Part shown: positions 43,082 to 53,615 of the stretch, in pieces
Layout: every line of letters starts with the position of its first letter
How positions within the stretch are numbered: the first letter of the stretch is position 1
The notes under the pieces: generated by a model
The model's input: only the letters and a program-made list of their open reading frames with translations
What the model was told of the DNA's origin: nothing
Database searches by the model: none
Source of the DNA: Meconema thalassinum
Lineage: Eukaryota > Arthropoda > Insecta > Orthoptera > Tettigoniidae
Length of the DNA stretch: 64,000 bases
Assembly (NCBI GenBank): GCA_946902985.2
Contig: OX336395.1
Span: 291,953,065-292,017,064 of the forward strand
Reading direction: 5' to 3'
Made by a program: the position numbers and the translations under genes

Positions 43082-43500
43082 ATGCCGAGCTATTGCAGTG
43101 TTCCTCTTTGCAAAAATCAAGGAAGCCCGTTTTTGTTTCACCAATTTCCACAACATAAAGAAATGAGGAAGAAATAGTTACATGCTATTAGAAGGAAAAA
43201 ATTCCGTGAGAAAAATCTGACGAAAATATTGAAGTGTGTTCCCATCATTTTCAACCCGATGACTTCACGAAAACTGTGTTGGGTAAGTGTGAAGTACAAA
43301 TAATTCCTATTTTGTACATATAAACTGATTAGACATTTCGATAACAAAAGTATGCGTTTGTATTTGAAGGTGAGAGAGCAAGATTAAAACTGGGCGCTGT
43401 TCCATCGCTTTTTCTGTGGACCACGAACACAACAAATAAAAAAAAAGGAAGAGGCCATACACAAGAAAATTGCCGGATTACCACGATAAGCCTACAATAT
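43082..43500 (+). pseudogene. THAP-domain protein remnant, two exons
   Basis: From the ATG at 43082: MPSYCSVPLCKNQGSPFLFH, a THAP zinc finger start (CxxxxC), then FPQHKEMRKK and a TAG at 43175 where a Trp codon is usual. After a frameshift VCSHHFQPDDFTKTVLG gives the C..H pair. GTAAGT follows at 43282, and an acceptor TTTGAAG at 43369 leads into ERARLKLGAVPSLFLW, the typical segment after the THAP domain. The phases agree, so a roughly 88-bp intron is conserved. It is probably a P-element-like transposon remnant; a dead host THAP gene is possible. Confidence 0.7.
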
Positions 43501-44457
43501 CGGAATCTGCAGAAATCATCTCCATTGAAGTACGGAAAGAAATCGTCAATATACACGAATAAAGTGAATTTAATATTTGTGACTCCCATTTTCAAGGACA
43601 TCAATACTCTGACAAATACTTCAAGGATAAATATCGCAACACTAATTAATCACAAACGTACTATGGTTGGTTTCTTGAAATCGGAATTAATCGTCAATTT
43701 CCATCTGAGAATGTGGTAGTGACTGACTTCTACATTCTTGAGACATAGTCAGATGAATGGAAACGGTTCGTGGCCCTAAGGCAGGGATTCTCAAACTTTT
43801 TAAACATTTCGTTTCCAAGGGGTACGGGAACAATTCTTATTGAGAAATTGACAAAATGAAAGAACCAAACGTTGCAATGAATTTTCGAGGTATACATTAC
43901 CAGTATCAACTTTCTTTGATTATGTTTACCTTAAAGCACGACAGTTTCATGTTAGCTATCAACCTAAGAAAAGACATGAATCGAAGTCTATAAGCAAGGG
44001 GAGCAAGTGAATATTTAAATCTCTATTTATGATTTAAGACTTATGGAGATATATTTATCAATATAGGCCTACATACTCAAGTAATTGTAATCTTTAGGAG
44101 AAAGCATGTTGAATAATAAAGCGTGTTAGAATTTTGTTATTACCGCTGTAGGCTATTAATTCTTCCTTCCTTCCGCTAGTTTTAGTGCCTCTACTCCGTA
44201 GCTTAAACGCTGAAAATCGTCCATAATATATTAGAGTATATACCTATAGGATTAATTAATGTAGTCTTGGAGTAAAATTAGAGAAGATATAATTTACTTA
44301 AGCTTAGAAATCTCTGTCACAACCTATTCATTCCTCGCAGCTGACTGGGAGAAACATAAGACGATCGCCTTGCGCTTACCCGGTACTATATAACAAAGGA
44401 GGAACTGTTCCGCCTAGTCAATACATTTATTTACAACAAGTTATAAACTTGCTATTA
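43501..44457. other. No gene seen; one hAT-like end
   Basis: At 43782 the sequence CAGGGATTCTCAAACTTTTT resembles the terminal repeat of hAT transposons, but no mirror end is visible. The remainder is AT-rich. At about 44411-44430 is the PLE terminus (TAGTCAATACATTTAT on +) belonging to the ribozyme at 44458. Confidence 0.4.
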
Positions 44458-44506
44458 TATGGTACATGTTTCGGGGCCTCTAGTACTGGTCCCTTCTTCA
44501 GCCATA
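44458..44506 (-). ncRNA. Canonical hammerhead ribozyme motif (CUGAAGA core)
   Basis: Minus strand: stem I TATGG, core CTGAAGA (44495-44501; position 7 may vary), stem II GGGACC/GGCCCC with one mismatch, GAAA, palindromic ACATGT, A at the cleavage position (44463), then CCATA closing a 5-bp stem I. The terminus GTATTGACTAGGCGGAACAG follows about 35 nt later. Same family as 38710-38752. Confidence 0.8.
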
Positions 44507-44689
44507 AATTAAGTTGCAAAATCCAGCATAATTAAAGATATCATAATAAAAAAATACATAAAATGATGAGTGAATGGATGAAATGAGGCGAAAAAGAACA
44601 TATTACTCATGAGAAGTAATGTGAGTGCACATCAGTAAAAATTAACACCATTGGTATTGCTAGGTTCTTGAGAATACACTTATATAGCA

Positions 44690-47640
44690 CTGTATCTCTT
44701 AAACGACATAGGCGAGGAGTTTGAAACTCAGCGGGAAAAAATCAGCATAAAAATAAGTAAATATGTGTTTGACCGTTTTTATCATAAATCCAATTTAAGG
44801 GGCCCATGGGGAGGGGTGACATTCTGGAGGGGGGGGGGGATGAGAAACAGGAAAGAAAGTGTCCTAACTGATTGACTGACTGACTCACTCATCAAACTCG
44901 GGGGGAAAATCTGCTTTAAAGTAAGTAAATAGCTGTTCGACAGTTTTTTTTTCATAAATCAAATTTAAGGGGTTCTTGGGGAGGGGTGAAATTCTGAAAA
45001 AAGAAAATTGAAAGAAAATGTCCTGACTCACTCTCACTCAGCCAAAATTATTGAAGTTAGAAACATGACAGTTTGGGGATATGTTCATTGTATTTCAAAA
45101 CAGTCTACTAAGGGAGGATTTTCGGATATTCAGGTTCTAAAGGGGTCTTAATGGGGTTAAACCTGCATATCATTGAATAACAATATCTCCCGATTGGTTT
45201 CATTGGGGGATGTGATACACGGCATATAAACTCACCATTAAAAAGTAAGACACGTGTCTGAGGGTTTTTCGATGTGGTGTATATTATGAGGTGAAAGGGG
45301 TGAAAAGTAGGGATTGAAAGATTCCTAACGGAGAGTGTATGTCTTAAACGACATAGGCGAGGAGTTTGAAACTCAGCGGGGAAAAAATCAGCATAAAAAT
45401 AAGTAAATATGTGTTTGACCGTTTTTTCATAAATCCAATTTAAGAGGCCCATGGGGAGGGGTGAAATTCTGTGGGGTGGGGGGGGGACAGGAAAGAAAAT
45501 GTCTTAACTGATTGACTGACTGACTCACTCATCAAACTCAGGGGGAAAAACTGCTTTAAAGTAAGTAAATAGCTGTTCGACAGTTTTTTTAATCAATCAA
45601 ATTGAAGGGGTTCATCGGGAGGGGTGAAATTCTGAAGGGAAAAAATGAAAGAAAATGTCCTGACTCATTCACTCACTCATCATCGCCCAGCCAAAAATAT
45701 TGAAGTTGGAAACATGGCATTTTGGGGATATGTTCGTTGTATGTCAAAACCGTACACTAAGGGAGGATTTTTGGATATTCAGGCTCTAAAGGGGTCTTAA
45801 GGGGGTTAAACCTGAATTTCATTGAATAACAATATCTCACGAGTGGTTTCATTTGTGGATGTGATACTCGGCATATAAACTAATCATTAAAAATAAGCAG
45901 ACATGTGTCTAAGGGTTTTTCGATGTGGTGTATTATTATGAGGTGAAAGGGGTGAAAAGTAGGGGTTGAAGGATTTCTAACGGAGCGTGTGTAGACCTAT
46001 CTCTTAAACGACATAGGCGAGAAATTTGAAACGCAGCGAAAAAACATCAGCTAAAAAGATAAGTAAATCGGTGTTCGACCGTTTTTTCATAAATTAATTT
46101 AAGGGGCCAATGGAGTGGGGTGAAATTCTGGGGGAAAAAAGGAGAGAAAGTGTCCTAACTGACTAACTCACTCACTCATCAAACTAAGGGGAAAAAGACA
46201 GCTTTAGAAATAAGTTAATAGGTGTACAAGTGTTTTTTCATCAATCCAATTTAAGGGGCCCATGGGGAGGGGTGAAATTCTGGTAAAAATAATTGAAAGA
46301 AAATGTCCTGTCTGACTCACTCACTCATCACGCCCAGCGAAAACTATTAAAGTTGGAAAAATGAAATTTTGGGAATATGTTCGCTGTATGTCGAAAACGT
46401 CAACTAAGGAATGATTTTTGTTTATTCGGTTTTTAAAGAGATGTTAAGGGGGTAAACGTGCATTTCAATGAATAACGATATGTCATGAGTTGTTTCTTAG
46501 GGGATGTGATATTCGGTATATAAACTAATCATTAAAAATAATCAGACATATGTCTAAGGGTTTATCGATGTGGTGTATATTATGAGGTGATAGGGGTGAA
46601 TATTGGGGGTTGAGGGATTCTTGACGGAGCGTGTATCTCTTAAAGGACATAGGCGAGAAGTTTGAAATTCGGCGGAAAAAGAACAGCTTAAAATACAAGT
46701 AAATGGGTGTTCGACTGTTTTTTTTTTTTTCATAAATCCAATTTAAGGAGCCCTTGGAGAGAGGTGAAATTCTGGGGGGAAAAAAAACAGGAAAGAAAGT
46801 GTCCTAACTGATTGACTCACTTACTCATCAAACTCAGGGGGAAAACAGCTTTAAATAAGTAAATAGGTGTTCGACCGTTTGTTTCATAAATCCAATTTAA
46901 GGGGTTCATGGGGAGGGGTGAAATTATCAAAAATAAATGAAAGGAAATGTCCTGACTGACTCACTCACTCATCATAGCCCAGCCAAAATAATTAAAGTTA
47001 GAAACATGAAATTTTGGGGATATGTTCGTTGTATGTCGAAAACGTCCACTAAGGAAAGAGTTTTGAATATTCAGGTTCTAAATAGGTGTTAAGGGGGGTA
47101 AACGTGCATTTCATTGAATAACAATATCTCACGAGTGGTTTCATTTGGGGATGTGATACTTGGCATATATACTAATCATTAAAACTAAGCTGACACATGT
47201 CTAATGGTTTTTCGATGTAGTGTATATTATGAGGTGAAAGGGATGGAAAGTGGGGGTTGAAAGATTCCTAACGGACCCTGTATCTCTTAAACGACATAGG
47301 CGAGGAGTTTGAAACTCGGAGGAAATCAATCAGCTTAAAAATAAATAAATAAATATATAAATAAATAAAATAAATATGTGTTCGACCGTTTTTTCATAAA
47401 TCCAATTTAAGGGGCCTATGGGGAGGGGTGAAATTCTGGAAGAAAAATGTCCCCTAAGGAAGGATTTTTGGATGTTCACTCTCATCGACCAACCCAAACG
47501 ATTAAAGTTAGAAGAATGATATTTTGGGGATATGTTTGTTGTGTGTCGAAAACGTCTACCAAGGAGGGATTTTTGGATATTCAGGTTCTAAAGGGGTGTT
47601 GATGGGGTTAAACCTGCATTTCATTGAATAACAATATGAC
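44690..47640. repeat. Tandem array, about 645-bp period, 4.6 units
   Basis: Landmark CTTAAACGACATAGGCGAGG recurs near 44698, 45343, 46003, 46639 and 47286 (steps of about 645, 660, 636, 647). Each unit has two similar sub-blocks ending ATGGGGAGGGGTGAAATTCT, plus TTTCATTGAATAACAATAT and TCGATGTGGTGTATATTATG. Units differ by point changes and small indels. Single units of the same family occur at 48149-48984 and 51927-52740. No coding potential. Confidence 0.88.
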
Positions 47641-48148
47641 ACGACTATGACGCGAGCGAAGCGAGGCTAAAAATGAGATGATGTGCGTCTATGTATTACT
47701 CAATCACGCAAGTACCACTGGTCCGATTTACATGAATTTTACGTGGAAGTAGCTGATTTACCTGGTTAACATATAGGTTACTTATGATTTCAATACTTTG
47801 TACTATTTAAAGATGGCGACCATTTTAGTGACTTCACTACACCCTTTGGTTTAAAACTTTCATATTTCCATTTCAAATACAAAGAGAACGCTAAGAAATA
47901 GCAAACTTTTGATGGTATGTACGAGGTTAAAAATTACATTTTCTATCCGAAAGGTATCTCCAACCGTTAGCGAGTAAAACCTAAATTTGTGCTATAAAAC
48001 ACGGTCAACGCCGAGCGGTGTAGTTGGACAAAATGTTCCATCCTTAATCTCCCTCTGCGCAGCACCTCGCCTATCCCCTGTTTTAACTGTCACCTTCATA
48101 TTTTAATTTATTTATGACGCGTAGCGAAGCACGGGTACTTCAGCTAGT
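47641..48148. mobile_element. Non-autonomous repeat ending GCTAGT
   Basis: A different repeat (GATGTGCGTCTATGTATTAC...) that ends GAAGCACGGGTACTTCAGCTAGT (GCTAGT at 48143-48148), directly abutting the next repeat. The end form is shared with 51921-51926 and 52804-52809. A Helitron-like class is possible but unproven. Confidence 0.5.
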
Positions 48149-48984
48149 CTACTATATAAAGCTCAAATACCACTCACTGACTCATTCATTCATCACAAAA
48201 TCTCAGAAACCACCGAACGGATTGGAATGAAATTTGGTATCCAGCTTCCTCAAGGGCCGCAAACGCCCGCTAAGAAAGGATTTTTGAATATTCAGGTTCT
48301 AAAGGGGTGTTAAGGGGGTAGACCTGCATTTCATTGAATAGCAATATTTCTCGATTGGTTTCATTGGGGGATGTGATACTCGGCATATAAACTCAGCACA
48401 AAAAATAAGAAGACACGTGTCTGAGGGTTTTTCAATGTGGTGTATATTATGAGGTGAAAGGGGTGAAAAGTGGGGGTTGAAGGATTCCTAACATAGCGTG
48501 TATATCTTAAACGACATAGGCGAGGAGTTTGGAACTCAGCCGAAAAAAATCAGCATAAAAAATATCTCAACAGGTGTTTGACCGTTTTTTCATAAATCCA
48601 ATTTAAGGGGCCCATGGGGAGGGGTGAAATTATGGGGGAGGGGGGGGGAAACGAAATTTGTCTGATTGTAAAATTATACATGGCCTATGTTGTAGACAAT
48701 AACACATTACATCTTTTTTGTTTCTTGCTATTTCATCATACGACGAATACATAGGGAGTTATTAATGATTTTGTACTTTTTGGCCGGAATTTTCTAAGTG
48801 CCAGGAATGACATAAAAGTTGATTCGAATGAAATTTCAAAAAATAGGTTTTTTTAATACTTCTATTATATTTTTCACGTCTTTTAGGGTCTGAAACCAAC
48901 ATGATATTTTGATGTTTTTTTTCGTCCCATGCATTTTTGGTTTCAGGTGATAGAATTATTTTCCACTAGGACCGATGCTTATCT
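48149..48984. mobile_element. Repeat unit Y, first copy
   Basis: Starts CTACTATATAAAGCTCAAAT, contains one unit of the 645-bp family (CTTAAACGACATAGGCGAGG at 48506) and ends ...ACCGATGCTTATCT. The second copy at 51927-52740 is about 814 bp and closely similar along its length, including both borders. Confidence 0.75.
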
Positions 48985-51926
48985 CTATATATATATAAGA
49001 ATGAAAGTTTGTCTGTTTTTTCTGAATTTCTACGGAAATTTGCGTTATTTACACGTTTTAGACTGTTTTATGACGGATGCGCGCGAAAATGAAATTTTTG
49101 TCTGTCTGTCTGTTTGTCTGTGGACAATTTTTTGTGTCCTTATAACTCGAGAACGGCTGAGTGGATCAACGTAAAATTTGGTACAGATATCCTTCAGAGG
49201 CAAGACACCAATCATTGATGTAACTCTTCTCTGTACCTCTCATAAAAGGGGACCTACCCCCTTAAAATACATGCTGAAATAGGCGTAGAAGGGCGAGACC
49301 AAGCTCATTTTTAGCCCCTCAATGTGAGAAACGAACCACATTTTAAGGCCCTAAAACCAATAGTTTTTGAGATATTCCCAGAAAATTAATTTCATTTAAT
49401 ACAATAATGAAAGGAAGCTAGCCGGTAACCATGGCAACAGAAATTCACAGGTCCATCTATTGCTGTAATATAAGACGCAATACAATTCCATTTATTACAT
49501 TACTGAGATAGTTTGCAAACGGCTAGAAGGTTATAACGGAACCAAACTAAGCTGTAAAATTTATCAATACATATAATGCGCTTAAGGGGGTCAAGGGGTA
49601 CTCTAGAATTTTTTCACGCGATTTACACGTGCTGGTGGGCTACGGAAGGTCTATTATTTCCCTATCCCTATATTGTTATATTATTATTAATATTATTATT
49701 ACACTACGGAAAGGAAGACCCCAGAGGACTGGAAAAAGGGAATAATTGTCCCGATCTTCAAGAAAGGTAGTACAACAGATTGCAGAAACTATCGGGGAAT
49801 AAAACTGATGAGTCATTGTGCAAAGATGTTTGAGAAAGTTTTGGAAAGGAGAATTAGGACAAGGATAGAAGGAGGGATGAGGGAAGGACAACATGGCTTC
49901 AGAGCAGGAAGGTCCACAGTGGATTTGATTTTTGCTGTAAGGCAGTTACAAGAACAGCACTGTGAGTATGGAACAGATCTACTGATGGCCTTCCTGGACA
50001 TTGAGAAAGCATATGTCAGTGTATGCAGAAACAAAGTATGGAAGTCCCTGGAGGATAGAGGAGTAGAAAAATGGACTATAAGGAGGATAAAGGAGATGTA
50101 CAAGAGAAGCGTGAGCTGTGTGAAAGTGGGAGGAGGGAGATCGGACTGGGTGGAACAGAGAAACGGCCTGAAACAAGGAAGTGCACTGGCACCGTTACTT
50201 TTCATTGTGGTGATGGATGACATAATGACCCGAGTGGCACAAGTAATTGGGGAAGGAAAGATGAAAGCAATGGTGTTAGCGGATGATTTGATGATTTGGG
50301 GAAACAAGGAGGAGGTACAGGAACAGTTGGACGTGTGGGAAGGAATAATACAAGGATATGGGATGAAATTTAGCATAAATAAGAGTGAGATGGTGATCAC
50401 AACAAGGAAGAAGGAAAGAACCACAACGGGAATAACGATTGGTGGGGAACAGCTGAAGAAAGTGGAGAGTTTCAAGTATCTGGGAAGCCTGATACAAGAT
50501 AATGGAAGAAACTATAGAGAAAAAATGAGCGGGGGAGACAGGCAGAAGCATTCCGGAGGAGTGTGAGAAGCATGTTATGGAGCAAGGATGTCCCTCAGAA
50601 CAGAAAAAAGATCATATATCGGACGTACTATGCCCCTACCCTGACGTATGCCTCGGAGACCTGTGCTATGAAAGGAAGGGAGAAGAGCAAAATACAGGCC
50701 AGTGAGATGAGGTTCTTGAGAAGCAGTATTGGAGCTACAAAGATGGACAGAATAAGAAATGAGAGGACCAGAGAATTAATAAAGGAGGAACCATTACGGG
50801 ATGGTATAGAGAAATCTAGACTTAGATGGCATGGACATGTAAAAGGAATGGAGGATAAGAGGATACTCAGGAGGATACACGAGACGAAGTGGGAAGGAAA
50901 GAGACCGAGAGGAAGACCGAGAGACAGGTGGCTGAAAGGGATGGAAGAAAGCGTGAAGAAGAGAGGAGAAGACTGGACAGGGGTGGAAGCTGAGAGATGG
51001 TGGGAAGACAGAAGACGTTGGAGTGGCCTGTGTTCCAAACAGACCCGGCCAACGGCTGGAAACTGTGCAAGAGGATGATGATGATGATGATACTACGGCC
51101 TACAACGACGAGACAAAGCTCATTTTCAGCCCCTTGGTGTCAGAAAACAACCTCGGGGCCCCTAAACAGTCGTAAAGGGTCCCCGGAAACTGCATTTTAA
51201 TGCTCTAAAACCAAGAGTTTCTGAGATATTCCCAGAAAACTAATTTCATTTAATAAACTAATGTAGGAATGCAAGCCAGTAACCATGACAACAGTGTCTC
51301 AAAAAGGTACATCCAACTTTCCATCTATTTCTGCAAGAAGTAATGCCACTCCATTTATTAAATTTCTGCGAAAGTTTGCAAATGGCTATAAGGTTATCAC
51401 GGAACCAACAAAAACTGTAAAATTCATCAATGCGCTTAAGGGGGTCAAGAAGTACACTGGATTTTTTCACAAGACTTAAACGTGCGATGTGTCGTACAGA
51501 AGGTCTATTATATCTTCAAACAGCAACATTATTTTCAAAAATTCCTGAATTGAAATAGTTTATTTTTTATTTTATTTTTTTGCTTTTTGGAATTTGGGCC
51601 ATTGGAGGCTGAAAAAACCTGAATTTTCATGCACCACATGCCTTTATAATTTATTAAAGGGGTCTTCCTCTGGATGCGCACTTGACACAACAGTGTGGGT
51701 CAGTTTTTATGTGACGTGAATTGCATTTCGTCTACGAGGTTTTCAGTTTTATTTTCACGTCAGGAAGTACACGTTAGGTAAATTAGTTTCAGAGCATATT
51801 TCAACAAATCATTTATCTTTGTCGACAAACAGGTTCCAAGCCCCTAACCATTGCAACAGTAGCTCAATTGATTAAGTCTGGGTATTAATACCGACGACCG
51901 TTCGAAGAATGGGTACTTCCGCTAGT
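48985..51926. mobile_element. Repeat X with internal duplication, split by a LINE
   Basis: Starts CTATATATATATAAGAATGA, ends GGGTACTTCCGCTAGT. Two related internal blocks (about 49258-49680 and 51100-51530) share GAGATATTCCCAGAAAA, AATTTCATTTAATA and GCGCTTAAGGGGGTCAAG. RTE LINE copy A2 lies between them. It is bordered by the two Y copies. No protein of its own. Confidence 0.6.
49710..51091 (+). pseudogene. RTE-type LINE copy A2, 5'-truncated
   Basis: Duplication ACTACGG (49703-49709, 51092-51098); 3' end (GAT)n. The copy starts inside RT at RKTPEDWKKGIIVPIFKKGS. It keeps GFRAGRSTVDLIFAVRQLQE, FLDIEKAYVS and GLKQGSALAPLLF; the catalytic box reads LADDLMIWG (F to L before ADD). A frameshift lies near 50525; after it WRDRRRWSGLCSKQ-type C-terminal sequence continues to the end. 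Closely related to A1 and A3. Confidence 0.87.
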
Positions 51927-52740
51927 CTACTATATAAAGCTCAAATACCACTGACTCACTCATTCATTCATCACGAAATCTCAGAAACCACCAAACGGAT
52001 TGGAATGAAATTTGGTATCCAGCTTCCTCAAGGGCCGCAAACGCCCACTAAGAAAGGATTTTTGGATATTCAGGTTCTAAAGGGGAGTTACGGGGGTAGA
52101 CCTGCATTTCATTGAATAGCAATATCTCCCGATTGGTTTCATTGGGGGATGTGAAACTCGGCATATAAACTCATCATTAAAAATAAGAAGACACATTTCT
52201 GAGGGTTTTTCGATGTGGTGTATATTATGAGGTGAGAGGGGTGAAAAGTGGGGGTTCAAGGATTCCTAACGGAGCGTGTATCTCTTTAACGACATAGGCG
52301 AGGAGTTTGGAACTCAGCAGAAAAAAAAAACCAGCATAAAAAATAACTAAACAGGTGTTTGACCGTTTTTTCATAAATCCAATTTAGGCCCATGGGGAGG
52401 GGGGAAACGTAATATGTCTGAGTGTAAAATTATACATGGCCTATGATGTAGACAATAACACATTACATCTTTTTTGTCTCTTGCTATTTCATCATACGAC
52501 GAATACTTAGGGAGTTATTAATGATTTTGTACTTTTTGGCCGGAATTTTCTAAGTGCCAGGAATGACATAAAAATTGATTCGAATGAAATTTCAAAAAAT
52601 AGTTTTTTTAAATACTTTTATTATATTTTTCACGTCTTTTAGGGTCCGAAACCAACATGATATTTTGATGGTTTTTTTCGTCCCATGCATTTTTGGTTAC
52701 AGGTGATAGAATTATTTTCCACTAGGACCCATGCTTATCT
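51927..52740. mobile_element. Repeat unit Y, second copy
   Basis: Same borders as 48149-48984: follows GCTAGT, starts CTACTATATAAAGCTCAAAT, ends CCCATGCTTATCT. It lacks a short stretch near 52385 relative to the first copy. Confidence 0.75.
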
Positions 52741-52809
52741 ATCTATATAACTAATGTTATAACGGGATTCCAAATGTTATTGCGGGCGAAGCCGCGGGTA
52801 ACAGCTAGT
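52741..52809. mobile_element. Mini repeat Z ending GCTAGT
   Basis: 69 bp: ATCTATATAACTAATGTTAT ... GGGCGAAGCCGCGGGTAACAGCTAGT as its end (GCTAGT 52804-52809). It occupies the place after Y2 that X occupies after Y1, and may be a strongly deleted relative. Confidence 0.5.
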
Positions 52810-53085
52810 ATTTTATAATTTAACCTATTGTTTTTCTTCGTGATTGTGAGATCTAGATAATTTATGGAACCATTGTTTTCTGATTCCATGGTGAATTTGA
52901 CTTTTTTATCTATTTCATTTATTGTGTTTATAAATGTATTCTCATCTATGCTATTTTTGTCTAGAATTACAAAGACATCATCAACATATCTCCCCCAAAA
53001 TTTAATGCCCTTGATTTTATCCACAATTTCACTGTACTCTAAATGATCCATGTATATGTTGGCAAGGATTCCAGAAGCTGGTGAT
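52810..53085 (-). pseudogene. Penelope-like RT fragment, minus strand
   Basis: On the minus strand it reads LSPASGILANIYMDHLEYSE, IKFWGRYVDDVFVILDKNS (catalytic YVDD, about 52970-53000), VKFTMESENNGSINYLDLTI. This order and wording are those of PLE reverse transcriptases. No stops within 52743-53051, but only a small part of RT is present. Confidence 0.85.
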
Positions 53086-53165
53086 AAGGGATAAGGGCAA
53101 TACCACAGTTATTATGCATAAAGACGACCATGTCAAGAAAACGGAAGAGTTTTTCAATAATTCAA
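53086..53165 (+). pseudogene. Penelope-like RT N-terminal fragment, plus strand
   Basis: Reads DKGNTTVIMHKDDHVKKTEE then FFNNS, the conserved block upstream of the PLE RT fingers. It lies head to head with the minus-strand RT fragment, so the element was inverted during insertion or later. Confidence 0.7.
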
Positions 53166-53170
53166 TTTGC

Positions 53171-53548
53171 AATTTAACCATCCGAGTGCAGTGAAACTTG
53201 GTACAGTAAATCCTTATACAAATGTTAATCCACTGGCTTCTAATTTATTTCATTTGTTTTCATAACCACAAGATGGCAGCTGTGTGAAATTTTAAAATCT
53301 CATTTTGACTTCTTGTGTCCTAATCATGCGATTGAAGTTTGAATGCTACACGTACTCGATAATCTTCATGTAACAGTACATAACTCTAGGACTTACATAT
53401 ATAAAAATTCAACATGGCGACCATCCAAAATATTTAGTCGGTTCTCAATATCTACGAATCTATTACAGCAATCAAACTGAAATTTTGTATGTTGAATGTG
53501 GCAATTAACATAAGTAGGCTGTATAGTTCTTCACGGAACTACTTGTTT
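53171..53548. mobile_element. 3' part of the ATGGCGG-periodic repeat
   Basis: Matches the end of the copy at 12115-13645 (ATTTAACCATCCGAGTGCAG ... TTCTTCACGGAACTACTTGT), with ATGGC words near 53272 and 53415. Confidence 0.8.
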
Positions 53549-53615
53549 TTATTTTGGTTCAAGTACCACAAAGAACATAATTAACATTATTTAAACAATA
53601 TTTTACCCCAGTTGT

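Noticed and set aside
43782..43830. A hAT MITE starting CAGGGATTCTCAAACTTTTT
   Set aside because: No inverted partner or 8-bp duplication found nearby.
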